From Phialocephala subalpina (lineage: Eukaryota; Ascomycota; Leotiomycetes; Helotiales; Mollisiaceae): a stretch of 64,000 nucleotides of DNA. Positions 1-14,208 of the stretch are shown here, piece after piece (positions within the stretch are counted from its first letter, which is position 1; each line of letters opens with the position of its first letter). The stretch spans positions 129,767 through 193,766 of the forward strand of contig FJOG01000050.1 of the NCBI GenBank assembly GCA_900073065.1, read 5' to 3'. Below the pieces are notes generated by a model, which saw only the letters and a list, made by a program, of their open reading frames with translations, made no database searches and had not been told where the DNA came from. Position numbers and translations under genes: made by a program.

Positions 1-890
1 TTTAAACTAATTATTATAATTAAGAAATAATATATTATTTATTTATTTATTTATAATAAAATTATATAAAATCCTTAAAAACTTTTTATTTATATATAAT
101 AATTTCAAGAATATATATTAATTATATATTTTTATTTATTTTATTTAATGATTATCGAATTAATTTAATTTATTAATTATAATAAAATAATTTATAATTA
201 AATATTTATTTTATTTATTATTCTTTTATAATATTTTTTATTTATTAATATTCAAATATATTATTATTTCCAAATTTAATTTTAATATATATATATTTGC
301 TTTTTATTCCTTTTATTTACTTGCTTATTTTCCTTGATTTAATAAATTCGTTTGATTATTTTATAAAATTTAAATTTCAAAATTAAATAAAGTTTTTAAA
401 AAGAAATAATATTTATTTTAAATATTAATAATTTAATAATTTAATCTAAAGAATATAATTAATAGGATTATAATTAATAAGAAGAAAATACTTATTAAAA
501 AATATATAAATCACGTAAATAAAGCTTTTTATTAATTAATAATAAATATATTTTAATTTATTTAATTATTATAATATTAAATTAAAAAATTTGAATTTCG
601 AGAAATAATAATATTTTTATAATTTCGGTTCTTTAAATTAGAATTTTAAAATTTTAAAACAAAATATATATCTTTTTAATCGTTATTTATTAACTTTTAA
701 TTTATAATTTTATTTTCTTTTTTTGGATTTTATAAACAAATTTCTATTTTATTAATATTAAATATTAATAGTAACTTTATGTTTAATAGGCTATAAAATT
801 AATTATAAATTTATTCCTATTATAATAAATTGCTAGTTTATAGAAATATTTAGAAGTTTGTAAATATAAACCCCTAGCCTCCATAGGGCT
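1..890. repeat. AT-rich RIP-like repeat, copy 1
   Basis: This block is almost entirely A and T and has no credible reading frame. Its right part reads, in reverse complement, as the same element that starts at 35637: both carry the sequence 'ggaggctag', then a G or A, then 'ggtttatatttac', and from there stay clearly similar for several hundred bases. The resemblance continues past the N gap of the second copy. Such AT-saturated, diverged copies are what RIP does to transposons in Pezizomycotina. The element class cannot be told because no coding sequence survives. The left end is cut by the window edge. Confidence 0.8.
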
Positions 891-905
891 AAATAAAAAC
901 CCCTC

Positions 906-2636
906 TCATACCACTCCAATGATTTCTCCAACGATGCTCTTGAATATTCCATTCGGATCAAACTTCTCGCGAACTGACTTGAAACGTCGCAAATGCTGTT
1001 CACATTCATCAATGTACGTCCTCAGATCGCCCCTTTGGGCATGCAGCACTTACTTCTGTGTCCAGGTTCTTGACAGATTGCTCCAGTACGGTGCGTGTGT
1101 TCTTCGTCCAATGGGGTCTACAAGGAAACTCATTTATCAATGTAGTCGAGAGATTATGATCTGAAAACATCAGCTACGCTCTTTCGAACCCTTCGTTGAC
1201 TCACAGAACGGCTCGTTGAATCTCAAGTTATCTCCCCAAGTGGGTCTGTAGCTGGGGAAATCAAACATAATGGCGCCCTTGGTCCAATCAACATCACCGG
1301 TATCTTCGTCCCAAACCTGCCCCAGCAAGTCGTTGTATGGTCTTCCAAATTTGATGTTGATTCCACTTCTGTATGTAGCTGTCATCGTTATGCCTTGCGC
1401 AAGTTGAGCATCGAAAAGTTCTCGGACTCGCTTCAGCAACTGGTTCGCCATGGTGACTGGCACTGCAAGCTCAAGTGTGTACCCTCGAAGGTTGTAGTCC
1501 CATTCTGGGAGTAGTCCAGGATACAGACCTCCAATGAGGACGTCGTAGTCCCAACCATACACTGGCCATGTCGTGATGGCTGTGTCGGTAGTCTTCTCAT
1601 GGAAGTTGGGTGCTGACCAGATACCGAAGAATATTGTTTCTGCTAGCATGTTTGATGTTTCGAGGAGTTTTCCGCTGTCGAGTAGAGTTCGAGCTGTCAC
1701 TGCTTCGAATTCGGTAATGGAGAAAGTGGATTGGAAGCCTTCTTGGGAGCTTTGATTCGTGGGCACAACATCGTAGTAGCGATGATGAAATTTTCGATTG
1801 TACGGCCACCACTACAGGATATCAGCACTCGGAAAATGAATATATATGGTTGATAAAAGCTCACCCAGAAGTTTGCGGTGGCGTATGGAGCAATCAGGCC
1901 ATATATATCACCATTCAGGACATCGTCTTCATCCATTCTGCCTTCGTCAGCATATTGAAACATTGTCCTAAATCTCAACTCACATTGTTTGCTGTGCATA
2001 CAGTTTGAAGTCCGGATATATCTTGAATTTGATCCTCGCGATAGGCCCAAGAAGTCCAAGTGAGGTCGAGGCAGCAAGCCAAGTATCATCATTCTCATCC
2101 CGAACAATCTCCTGAATGGTACCAGTTGCATCAATGATGTGGATCTCAAGAGCACCCGAAGCAACCATCGATGCCTCCCTCAACGAGGATCGATGGGCAC
2201 CCATGGCCACTGCACCAGCAATTGTCATGTTCCAATTCACGAGAGCATACCCAATTGAAGCACCACGTGCATGAAGGTAGTCAGCAAGTTCGAAGAATGT
2301 GACACCAGCTTCAATCATGACTGAGCCGGTGTCACCATCTAGGGTGAAGTTGCTGATTCCATGAACACCTTCTGTTTGGATGATGATGGTGTTGTTGTCA
2401 TCGGAGCACATGGTATCGTACCACATATGGCCCTTTCCGCTTGCTCGAACGGGAATACTGGAAGTTGCTGCCATCTTAACGAGGGAAACCATTTCATCAA
2501 CGCTCGTGGGTTGATACACAGCCGAGACATTGTGGCATGCTGGAAATCCGGGGCCGTCGAACGTATCGAACTCGATTGCAGTGGTCAAAGCGATAAATAT
2601 CGCCGTCACAGCGATCTCAAGCGAAGATGGGTGCAT
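906..2636 (-). CDS. Secreted FAD-linked oxidoreductase with ALO-type C-terminus
   Basis: Predicted 509-aa flavoenzyme of the PCMH/VAO superfamily that oxidises a small alcohol or sugar-lactone substrate; the substrate is not readable from sequence. Five exons: 1984-2636, 1865-1937, 1205-1811, 1054-1160 and 906-995, all with GT-AG introns of 44-58 nt and consistent phases. Residues 1 to about 20 are a signal peptide. The N-terminal half has the FAD-binding pattern of the family: VRASGKGH, then the stretch around GAVAMGAHRSS, where type-2 FAD enzymes bind the cofactor. The C-terminal exons carry YYDVVP and end in KFDPNGIFKSIVGEI, typical of D-arabinono-1,4-lactone-oxidase-like C-termini. The stop codon lies only 15 bases from the AT-rich repeat, so the 3' UTR must run into repeat sequence. 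The gene looks intact. Confidence 0.88.
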
Positions 2637-3879
2637 CTTGCTTGTTTTGACAGTCGTCGCGTGCGATTCATTTGCGCCGAATTCGAAGCCATTGCCAGCA
2701 CAGTGTTATATCGATTTCAAACAATTATGCCAAGCTGTTGGACGAATGCTCAGATGACTGTAATCAGTCATGGAAAGCACTCTACTCAGCATGTGAAACC
2801 GAATCACAGTCTTATCGCAATGACCAAGCTTCGTCTTGTGGGACTGTCCACGGAGACCTGTCTACTTGCAGTCGCGCCAAGAACTGGTAGGTAGAGCTTC
2901 GTGAGAAGCCTTTCCAAATGTCACCAGCCTCTGATCAATGTCCGGGTGCCTTTCCAACGGTATCTGGATCTGGAATGGTGTGCAGGAGGGATAGTCTGCG
3001 GTGAGCAAAAGAGTTGGAGGTCATCAGAAGGTTAAAGTTTAAGCCTGAACCGTGCCGAGGCGGGGTAGAATGCGGGGTAGAGTTTCCCGATTCAGGGGTA
3101 AATTTTCCTCTACCTCTCAGCACCATTTCTCGAGCATCTTTGTGTCTCATTGTAATTTTTCAAGGCGGAATGTTTTCAGTGGTCATGGTAGCCGGACAGG
3201 TTTGCCCGAAATGTTCATTCGACAGGGATGTCTGAATTGGTCGATGTTTTAACTGCAAACAGAGATAGAGCCACACTGCTGGGAGGAATTGAACTTCATC
3301 CTTGAGTGGCGTATTGCCATGCACTGGATAACCCTAGAGTGCCAAAAAAAAATATTACCTAGATATAAGATCGATGTTGGTGTCATTCAGGACTGCTATG
3401 ACTACACATCGGTTCCTTGGCAATTATCAACTTCAAACCTCATGAGTCAGGATGCTAAGGCAAGCACTGCGATTTTGCGTATAACTAACGCATCAATTCA
3501 TTCTTGAGTACGAGACCAAAAACGGACATTCTCTCCACGCACTCATTTTACTGCTCGTTGCAACAAGTCTCAGCTTTCGGCTTTAACGTCACTTTGTAGC
3601 ACCAAAAGAAACCATGAACAATCACTTATGGATCCCGATGATCTTGAACACTGCGACCGGATCAGCCAAAATCAATGTGCATCATTCTTGGGGTTAGTTT
3701 ATAATCTCAACCCGCATCACCATTTAGTTCCTCTACTCCTAATCGACATCAACAAACAGCAGTACTTTCCATCATCCAAAATGCCCCCACCTCTCACTGA
3801 AGATGAAGCGTCAGCTTCACAGCGCGTACCGAAAGCTCATGTGCTCTTCATTTATTAGCCTTTTTCATTCTACAGTGAT
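2637..3879. other. Intergenic, no supported gene
   Basis: Upstream region of the flavoenzyme plus spacer before the tandem family. It has only short open frames with no family resemblance. A short coding-like stretch beginning ATGCCCCCACCTCTC at 3781 may be the 5' exon of the first tandem copy, but I could not join it in phase. Confidence 0.5.
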
Positions 3880-4365
3880 AGGCCAGGCGGCGACCAAGTT
3901 CTTCGATACCATGAACGTACCCGAGCTCTTCGATGACGATGATCGATACATGGTTGAAATAATCACCCTAAAGGGTGGTGGTCCCCATAATCCTTTGGGA
4001 GAACTTCGGAGTCTGCTAGAGCATCTTGGTAAAGTACACAGGAAGTGCAAGAGAACGAACAGCGAGCTAATAGTTTGCTACGTTGGGTTCGGAGTCTTGA
4101 AAGCCCCGAATCCTCATACCTGACAGAGAAGGAGTAGTACACTAAGGTGCCTCTTCCAAAGATGAAGAGAAACTTGTTAACAGGAAGTAGTTGGTACGAC
4201 CGAAGCTTAAGAGACTCCCAGCCAGAGGATAGACGGGATTTACAATGGGGTCCAATCAGGGAGAAACTTCAATCGCTTGACCGGGATGTTTTGACCATTC
4301 TTATCATGGTACAGACCTCTTACCTTGAGGGTATCAAAAGCGTCCAAAAAGCAGAGCTGCTCTAG
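3880..4365 (+). pseudogene. Unknown-family tandem copy 1
   Basis: First of three neighbouring segments encoding the same diverged protein pattern. The upstream frame reads through MNVPELFDDDDRYMVEI and then ELIVCYVGFGVLK, followed by a stop or a probable intron. The downstream frame starting at 4147 contains DLQWGPIREKLQSLD and stops at 4365. The shared marks are an (L/I)xxCYVG(F/Y)G motif and, about 100 bases later, a W-x(4,6)-K-L-x-x-L segment. I do not recognise the family. No start codon can be placed with confidence and the two halves are not joined by a convincing intron, so it is called a probable pseudogene, though a functional spliced gene is possible. Confidence 0.5.
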
Positions 4366-4508
4366 TAGAACAGGACTAGATTGAACGAAATGCATGGAGT
4401 TCGCAAGCAATTTTCGGATTGTGATTGTAACATCTCTGAAAACTGCGAATAAGCCCGAATAAGCAGTCACAAACTCTCTCTTCTGGCTAGATTATTAAAA
4501 TTTTCCGG

Positions 4509-5193
4509 ATGTTTATTCCAGCAATAGGCACCTTCCTCACAAAACACTCCACTTCACAAGAAAGCGAACCTCAACTATCCAAACAACGCAAAATACCTCC
4601 AAACACTACTCAAATAGTCGCTCACACTCCACCACAAGGTAGACATCATGTAATGATCGTCAGCTGGGATGAGCTGTTCGATGGCATGCCCCCAAACAAG
4701 GATGGAAAAGTACGACAAGCCTTTTGGCGGCTCAGTGCTCTTTTCAACGACTAGGAGAAGTACGATCTTAACCCGATAAAGCTCCATAGTGTGTGGCTTC
4801 ACGACAATTTCGAGGCAGCTGTAGAGCTGCGAATGAGGATGCTCTTAGCGTAAATCGACGCAGCACATAGACAATGTCAACTCACTAACTCCGAGTTCAT
4901 ATTCTGCTATGTCGGGTATGGGGTGTTGAAGGATAATGATGAAACGTTGTTGACGGAGAGGGAGAAAGTATAGTTTGGGTCCCGAAAGACTGTTGGCTGA
5001 CTGAGACAGTGGGCATAATCCAAACCTGATCCGTGATGATGTTGAGCATCCGGGGTTTATTGGACCATCGCTGAAGTGGAGACTGATAAAGGAAAAGCTT
5101 AAGTCACTTGACAAAGAGGGTCTAGCAATCGTGACCACTATGTCTTCTTTTGCCCCTGGTTTAGAGAGGGTTGTGAAGGTCGAGGTTCTGTGA
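4509..5193 (+). pseudogene. Unknown-family tandem copy 2
   Basis: Second copy. An ATG at 4509 opens a frame with MIVSWDELFDGMPPNKDG, interrupted by a stop near 4752. A later frame carries TNSEFIFCYVGYGVLKDN (about 4885-4945), matching copy 1 nearly word for word, and then SLKWRLIKEKLKSLDKEGL, ending at the stop at 5191-5193. Internal stops separate the matching blocks, and some of these may be introns. Function unknown. Its order and spacing relative to copies 1 and 3 indicate tandem duplication followed by strong divergence. Confidence 0.45.
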
Positions 5194-5325
5194 GTAAATG
5201 GAACGCTAGACTAGATGAATGAAATGCATGGAGCTTCATGCGAATACCTCCAAGCGGCGGTGATGAGGACGAAATGTCCCCGAATCCACTTGATCGAGCA
5301 TTTTCTATACATTTCTCAGAATTTC

Positions 5326-5901
5326 CCTTCAGAGGAAGCTTGGTAGCCTCATCGAGCTGTTTGGCGACTCCGAGCTTGATGAAAATATTGTCGTAGAACA
5401 CCACATCCACGAAAGAACCAGTGATAGAGCCGAGGAAGGACTGATGAAAAGACTCAACAAAGCGAAGGCAAAGTGTGAGCGGATAGGCTTAGACTTCATC
5501 TTCTGCTATGTAGGATTTGGCAAAATATTAGAGAGGCGAGGGGATAGGACAGAGCTGACGCGTAAGAAATAAGTAAGAGGACCTAGTCTTTGATTGAGTA
5601 TTTCTCACCAAGGGTAATCGTGGCAGTCGAGCCAGACATCACAGTAGGCTACCTGCCCATCTCCCAAGTGGGGACGGATTAGGAATAAGACCAAGTCCAT
5701 GAACATTGGCGGCATAACTATTCTAGAGATCTGCAACGCAGATTCGAGTGGAATCCTGAGAAGAAACTTGAAGATAAAGCCAATCTAACGATGCGGATCT
5801 TCACGCAGATGATGAAGCAGACCTGGCATTGCGCAGCGGCACTTAGCCACGCAAGGTTGAACCGTCTGAAGGAAATCGCAGGGAAGCTTAATCGCGCTTA
5901 A
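5326..5901 (+). CDS. Unknown-family tandem copy 3 (partial model)
   Basis: Best preserved of the three. One open frame from about 5326 to 5574 reads LGSLIELFGDSELDEN, then GLDFIFCYVGFGKILE, and stops just after RTELTRK. After a likely intron (donor gtaaga near 5571, acceptor before 5750) a second frame reads DLQRRFEWNPEKKLEDKANL and runs to a stop at 5899-5901. The two halves align in order with copies 1 and 2. The true 5' end is not determined. The protein would be small (about 140-160 aa visible), soluble and charged, without signal peptide or membrane segment. Function unknown; an alternative is that all three are relics. Confidence 0.4.
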
Positions 5902-6356
5902 AGATTGAAAAATGCATATTCATATTCTCGTGAAAAGAGCACCTATGCGATTGAACCCCCCAGCCTATTGATTCTCGTCTCATACTTTCACTGATGGTGG
6001 GGTAACTACCATGTTACATGTATGGACGGCACTTGCAACATAGAGCATGGCTAGAGCAAAAATACTCTTGACTTGTGTGATATTGGAAACCATTCGACCA
6101 CCAAATCCTTCCCTACCAGTAACAAAAGTTGTATATCAAAAGAAAAGAATGAGAGTGGAAGGCTGCTATCTATGCTATCAATACGTACATTCCCACACTA
6201 GCAGCCCCCACTTTCGGCTATTCAGGGGCTCCTTCCTCCAACGAAAATCAGATAAGATAAGGTTGATCTTGGCGTACATACCGCGACTTTATCGCGACTT
6301 CCTTCCTTCAAACCTTCTTCTCTTTTACACATCAACGACGACATCGATGCTTCGAC

Positions 6357-8588
6357 ATGAATAAGAAACCAGGTTCGCTGCTGGGTGTCCGCCCAGAGAA
6401 GATGAGGGACACGGAAGCGACGAGTTGGAGGAAGATGTTGGCACGGGTGGGGCTTGCGTTGGTAGTGTTCATACTCTGGAGCTGTTCATCCATGTGGCCA
6501 AACACCAGCTCTTGGAAGATGCGATGGAATGGATGCGGAGGGGTGATTCACAGTGGGAAGGAGCTCAACGCGAAGAGTTGGAACGAGGTGCGTGAAAACC
6601 TTCATCCAGCACGTGATGCTGCAGACGTCGAACTGACCTTGAACACAGATCAAGCCATCAAGCGACTTACTCTGGTATCCTTGCTATGATGAGTACGACT
6701 GTGCGAAACTTGAGGTGAAAACCCTCCTCCCCTGTTCACGAAGACTTGTTGACCAAGGCTAGGTTCCCCTCGATTGGCTCGATGAGTCGGATCCTCGACG
6801 AGCAACCATTGCCATCATCCGATACAACGCCACAGATCGATCAGACTACAAAGGGCCTGTGTTCATCAATCCAGGTTAAAGTACCCCGAACAGACTTGGT
6901 TCCCTGTTAACCAAAACAGGTGGTCCAGGAGGTTCTGGAATCTGGTTCGTGAAGCACCTCGCACCTTACTACCAGTCTGTCGTGGGCCGCAACCATGTGA
7001 GTATCTTCCGAAATGATGTCTCAATTGTCACTGATCATCGCTAGGATATAATTAGCTTCGACCCTCGAGGTATTGGCATCACCACTCCAACCATCGACTG
7101 CTGGAACAGCACGCTTGGCAGCACCTCTGCATTGCTGTGGGACATGCAAGACCCACCAAACGTAGATGCCCATCCCGGATCAGTTTATGATGCCTATGCA
7201 CACGCTGCAGCATTCTCACATCAATGCGCGGCGAACATTGGCGAGGCAGGAAAGTTCGTCAGTACGCCGAGTGTTGCTAGGGACATGCTTGCTATGGTCG
7301 AGAAGCTTGGAGAGGACAAGCTGCAATACTGGGGCTTCAGCTATGGAACCTTCTTAGGAACGACGTTTGCTACTTTGTTTCCAGACAAGGTTGGAAGAAT
7401 GGTGCTTGATGGTATGTTCTGAGGCGAACTTGGCATGGTAATCGAGAGCTAACACTGAAAACTTCCCAGGCAACGTTGATGCGATCGAGTTTTCTGCCGG
7501 CGCTGGAACACACTTTCTTGTCGACACGGATGCAGTCATGGATGCTTTTTATACATACTGCCACAAAGCCGGTCCACTACTATGCGCTTTCTACTCAGAG
7601 AGCCCACAAACGATCGAGACTCGCCTGGACAACCTCCTCGCAGATATCAAAGTCCATCCAGTTATCGTTCCGGCATCCCCGTCCTCCAATCCACGTCCAG
7701 AGATCATCTCGTACTCCAAAGTCAGACGTACGATTGTATCATCTTTCTATCGACCTTTTGTCGTCTTTCCCTCCCTCGCCGAAGTCCTTGCTGCTCTAGA
7801 GAAAGGTGATGGTCGGCCATTCGTTGACTTGACCTCTCCAGGAGGTGAGGAGTTCCCGCTCTGCCAGAAGCAATATGATCCCAAAGACGGTGACCCAGAA
7901 GGTCCGACACCAGAGAGGCCTGAAGCGGAGGGGAACTCGGAAGCAACAAGGGCAATTATGTGTACCGATGCTAGACCAGCGGAAGGCGGGGTCGAGGAAT
8001 TCAGCAGATATGTTGATACACTTGTTCGCCTGAGCAAATCTGCTGGGGCATCGATGTCGAGTATGTGGATGGTTTGCGCTGAGTGGGGCATCAAGGCTAA
8101 ATGGGAGTTCCGTGGTGAGTGTTCCCACTTTTGGAGGGAGGAGGTTTATGTTAACTGGAATAGGTCCCTATGAGGGTAACACGTCGCACCCGATCCTCCT
8201 CGTCGCCAATACTGCCGACAATGTAACACCGTATCGAAGTGCGGCGCGGAATTCAAAGGGCTTCCCAGGTTCAGTCGTGATGGTACAGGACTCCTATGGG
8301 GTACGTTCTGTCTTCCAGTCCCATGTGGATTCACACTGACAACCCACCAAGCATACTTCCCTTGCCATGCCATCGAAATGCACGGCACTCAACATCCGGA
8401 AGTACTTCCAAACAGGAGAGCTACCAGAACCCGGCACAGTCTGCCAACCCGACTATCTCCTATTCGAGCGCTGGAACGTGACCAGCTGGGACGATGCTAA
8501 GGCAGAGGAAGAACTTGAGAACATCATCTTGGACGAGGCATTATGGAAGTTGATGAAGGCTCCTATCGTGGGAATTGGTCAACGATGA
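6357..8588 (+). CDS. S33 alpha/beta-hydrolase, TAP-like peptidase
   Basis: Predicted 623-aa alpha/beta hydrolase of peptidase family S33 (tripeptidyl-aminopeptidase-like), expected to cleave N-terminal peptides or related amides. Eight exons: 6357-6587, 6649-6714, 6763-6874, 6920-6996, 7045-7411, 7470-8114, 8164-8300 and 8352-8588; introns are 44-61 nt except where splice choice is less sure. An N-terminal hydrophobic stretch (about residues 31-45, VGLALVVFILWSC) suggests a signal anchor or secretion signal. The oxyanion motif is NPGGPGGSG. The nucleophile elbow GFSYGT gives Ser261, NTADNVTP gives Asp518, and GHTSL gives His546, the normal triad order. The last exons form the TAP-like C-terminal domain. 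No lesion is seen. Confidence 0.9.
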
Positions 8589-9344
8589 GTTGGAGAACAT
8601 TGCGAGGGCATATTATGACTGATGATAGCAGCATTTTGGGCAGACACGAGTCTGCATACTAGCATTTCCGGAGCCATAGAGGGGTAGCGAAGTTGCATAA
8701 CTCGATGAAAGACTTCCCTTTGCTGCATTTATACCACTTTTTTGCTTGTTGTTTTTATAGACAGAACAAGATATGAGCATGTAATTGTTTCTTAGCAATC
8801 GATTTGTTTCGTGTTCCGGGTATCTTTCTTCGGGTAGTGCGCGCTGCGAGCTCAGAGTATATTGTTCCCACGCGTCAGGGCGGGCGCATACCCAAGACGT
8901 CTCGTTCGAGCTTAGATATAGAAGGTCGTACACAATTTTGAAAGCCGTCTATTCCAATTAGAAGTCTCAATTCCTCTCCCGGCATGGGTCAACGGAAGTT
9001 TCCCGGATAAACCTAGACCAACGTTCATCCGGTACTCAGGCACATGGCGGAGAACCTTGCTTGCCAAGAAACAATATATTTTTGCTTCGTGGAACTCATC
9101 GACGTTTGGCCAATGCTGGAATGGGGATGGTAGGCCAAGAAGGCAAATCAATTGCGCCTGAACCTCTCCCAGAGTGTAGCTGAAGAACACTCTGCGATGT
9201 AGGGTGTCAGTACCCTTCTCTTAAAGAGGTGCTGCAGCTACTTCCCTTTTACACTCACTCCTACATTTATTCCTCCTCTTTCTCCCACTTGTCCTTCCAT
9301 CCTCCACCACTTCTTGGAAGTCCACGTCCTCCCCCGCCGCCAAC
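8589..9344. other. Intergenic, no supported gene
   Basis: 3' region of the hydrolase and promoter of the GH30 gene. A pyrimidine-rich stretch (about 9235-9340) sits immediately before the GH30 start codon, as is common in filamentous-fungal promoters. Nothing else is recognised. Confidence 0.6.
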
Positions 9345-11199
<1,855 letters not shown>

Positions 11200-11888
11200 G
11201 ATGAGATGGGAGGTGTAAAAGTGCTGAAGGATGGATGTTAAGATGGAATGGAGAACGGGAGAGGGAATGTAAATAAAAGCAGGAAGCTCAAAGCAGATGA
11301 TGCTGAACATGAAAATGAGTAGAGAACGACGAAGATTCAAATTGAAGATTTTACTGATGAGGTCAATGTCTGAGACGAGAAACGCGATGACAAGAGTAAA
11401 TCTAAACTAGAAGTCGCTTGACGAAATGAGATATTGGAGACTACAATGTTCGAGTATCAACCGATACACTTTCCAATGATGGAGTACTACATCGAAGAGG
11501 ACAATGACGGAACGTAGGGTTCACTGAAAGAAGCCCCGCTATTCATTGCTTCACGCTCCGCTGACAATGATCCAAACGTTCCAGTGTGTGTAGATAAAAG
11601 CATAGGATTGATGAACATTCTAAACATTCAAACAATAACCAACAATCTGATGTACGCCATCGAGATCAACACAGATCTGCCCAACCTTTTCTGTCCCATA
11701 TGTGTTCGTATATACACTCCAAATCCCAAAATGATCGTTCCTCGATTCATGGTTGTAACGCCGCCACAGTCCAATTCCTTTTCCGTCCCATTATGATTCT
11801 TGACGGTGTGATCGTACACTGGTCTTCGCAGATGTTGGGTTTCGCAAATCTTTGTCTTTGCAGATATTCGCCTCCGTGAAATTCTCTT
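11200..11888. other. Intergenic between convergent genes
   Basis: Shared 3' region of the GH30 gene and the conserved hypothetical on the other strand. Only short unsupported frames are present. Confidence 0.6.
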
Positions 11889-12554
11889 CTACTCCTCCAC
11901 AACAGCACCCACAGGCCTCGCCTGATCAAACCCACCAAACGGGTCCGGTCCCTCATTATCTCTGCTCACCTCCCGACTGAGCGCACTCATACCTCCCGCC
12001 CCCGAACTCCTCTTCCGCGGACCCATCCCCGGCCCAACCCCATCACAAACACTCCCCACCCTACTCTGCCCCGGACTAATCCCACTCACCACACTCCTCC
12101 TCCCCTCAAAACTCCCCCTCGGACTCTGAAACTTCCACTCAAAAGCCCTCAACAAGTCTTGATGTTGTTTCGAGCGTTTTTTGTTGCCTGTGCGCCTCCA
12201 GCCGTCTTCGGGAGTCGACCATTCATCGCGGTCTTTTTGTTCCCAGAACTCGAGGCGTTGGCGTTGTTTCTCGGCGAGTTTTTCGGACTTGGAGCGTTTG
12301 TCGCGGGACCAGGTTAGGGATTTTGTGAGCTTGAGGGCGGAGGAGGTGTTTGTTTTCGTGAGGGCTATTGTTGGTGGATTGGGCGCTGATGCTGGATCGG
12401 TGGGATGGGGAGTGGGCGTTGTGGTTCCGGAGATGTGAGGGGTGTTGATTGCTGTTGGTACTTGGGAGGTGGAGGCTGAGTTGGGGTTTGAGTGGGAAGA
12501 AGAGGAGGTTGAGGAGGAGCGGATTGCGCGGCGGAAACGGTCTTTGAGTGGCAT
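11889..12554 (-). CDS. Conserved fungal hypothetical, low-complexity N-terminus
   Basis: Single-exon frame of 221 aa. I chose the ATG at 12554 (MPLKDRFRRAIRSS) rather than an upstream in-frame one, because proteins of this type in filamentous fungi start with this basic segment as far as I recall. The first 70 residues are rich in Ser, Thr, Pro and Asn and look disordered. A central charged block reads LTKSLTWSRDKRSKSEKLAE and EFWEQKDRDEWSTPEDGWRR, followed by LLRAFEWKFQSPRGSFEGR. No catalytic motif, signal peptide or membrane segment is visible. Function unknown; a scaffold-like or regulatory cytosolic role would fit but is not shown. Confidence 0.75.
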   Translation of the reverse strand: MPLKDRFRRAIRSSSTSSSSHSNPNSASTSQVPTAINTPHISGTTTPTPHPTDPASAPNPPTIALTKTNTSSALKLTKSLTWSRDKRSKSEKLAEKQRQRLEFWEQKDRDEWSTPEDGWRRTGNKKRSKQHQDLLRAFEWKFQSPRGSFEGRRSVVSGISPGQSRVGSVCDGVGPGMGPRKRSSGAGGMSALSREVSRDNEGPDPFGGFDQARPVGAVVEE

Positions 12555-14208
12555 TGTGTTGTGATTAGGTGATGTCTGGTGGGTTATTTGTATGTTCTTG
12601 TCGTATGTCTGCCAGATTGATTTGGTCGTGTTACTGCAGAGAGTACAATTGCTCGAGGATTGGAGCAACGATTGATTGAAGTATGTAGAATGGAGGATGG
12701 AGGAGTTCGGCGGTTATTCGTAGTGTTTGCTGGTATTCGTGTACTTGACGTCAAAGCCAAGCCTTGGTATTGGTACGGAGGTACGAATCTGGGGTAGCTT
12801 CGAATCGTTCATAAGTTTGCGGAGGAGGATCTTCGTCGTCTTATGTGCCTTGCTATCGCATTCTCTCGTCCTCTTGGGGTAATCCGCAGTATTCTCGTGT
12901 GCTTCGATTCGTGGTGTGACAGGCCGCCGAAGTTGTGAACTCCCAAGCCTTCTTCTTGCGGGATTTTCAGCGTATCGCTAGCCTCGTCACTTGTCCTAAC
13001 CGCTCCAGTTGCAATTCGAGAACCCAGTCTCGCAGATGTTTCGCGATCGTCAACCAGCCTTCCAATTCCTTCAAAAGAACGACAAGAATATATCTCCAAA
13101 ACCTGTCCCAATCCTCGCAATATGTCGTCGTTACAATCGCAGATTCTTGTATCGGAAGAAAGACCCCTCCTCGCATCCATTGAAGCCTGCATCCCAATCA
13201 ATCCCACTCCACAATGACGTTCCCCCACCCGAGCTTGCAACCCCCATTGGATAGAGCGAGATCGGCGTTTGTTGGGGTAAAAAATTTCTAACAGAAAACA
13301 GTCAAGCGTCGGCTTCTCCGCTCGCACGTGATGTGTGCACTACCCCGGAATCCAGCGAGGAATTTTCCTGCTGCATGTTTTTGCGTTCTGGAACCTTTCT
13401 AGAATCCTACTCGATGCAGAGGATGCAGAGAGAGCAAGGTCTGGGGTGCGGGCGACGGAATAACGATTATCAGAAATAGAAGTTGAGATGGATAAAGATA
13501 GTTCGACGATTCGAGTCTGAAACCAAGCTTTTTCCAAGCCCTGAATTCTGCCGCACGGGACTCTGTATCAAGATCGTCTGGCCCGAGTTCGACTGTCAAC
13601 ACATCTGAGACGTGACATCTGTCAGTGTCAAGCCTTATCTGACATCTGACATCTGACATCCAGGGATAAGGTTATAATGCATTGACCAGTGCTTAAAGGC
13701 AGTTGGAAAGGCCGGTAGATCAGACGTCTCTGAACCCTGCTCCTGTCTGCAAGCTTTTTTACCCCAGGTTTCAAGATCGGGTTAGATATCACGAGATATC
13801 AGATCAGATCATGCAGGCCAATCTCAAAATTGAGGGCAAAGAGGAACAGGGTCGTTCAAACCAAGAAGCTTGTTCATTGATCGCTCGCTGGCGAATTCTG
13901 GCTGTCAAAAAACCGCCTTTCCAATTCCCAATTCCTCATCCCCAGATGCCTAAAGTTCGTTACATGAATGCATGCATGAAAGCAGATCTCATCCACAACA
14001 CCACCTCATCCCATGCTACGGATCTACCGTCTGCAATCCCAATTCCGTCCCAATCCAGACCAATCTCTAGTGACCCAAATCCAATCCTCTCCTAGATCTG
14101 CCCTGTAAAAATCAACATCATTACATGTACAGTGATCGTTATCTTCCCGAACTCCATGCAAACTGAATCAATACAAGCAAAACCCGACCCAGATCCCCAT
14201 CACCATGT
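12555..14208. other. Intergenic, no supported gene
   Basis: About 1.65 kb with overlapping short frames on both strands (for example 12809-13327 minus and 13703-14095 plus). None has a recognisable domain or convincing codon pattern. Around 13610-13660 the motif 'tgacatc' recurs several times in a row (short imperfect repeat). Confidence 0.5.

Noticed and set aside
919..1164. 81-codon plus-strand frame
   Set aside because: It is antisense to the last two exons of the FAD oxidoreductase, whose conserved C-terminus explains this DNA.
12809..13327. 172-codon minus-strand frame
   Set aside because: No recognisable domain, and several competing frames of similar length lie on the other strand.
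13703..14095. 130-codon plus-strand frame
   Set aside because: No signal, domain or coding texture that I could defend; probably chance.
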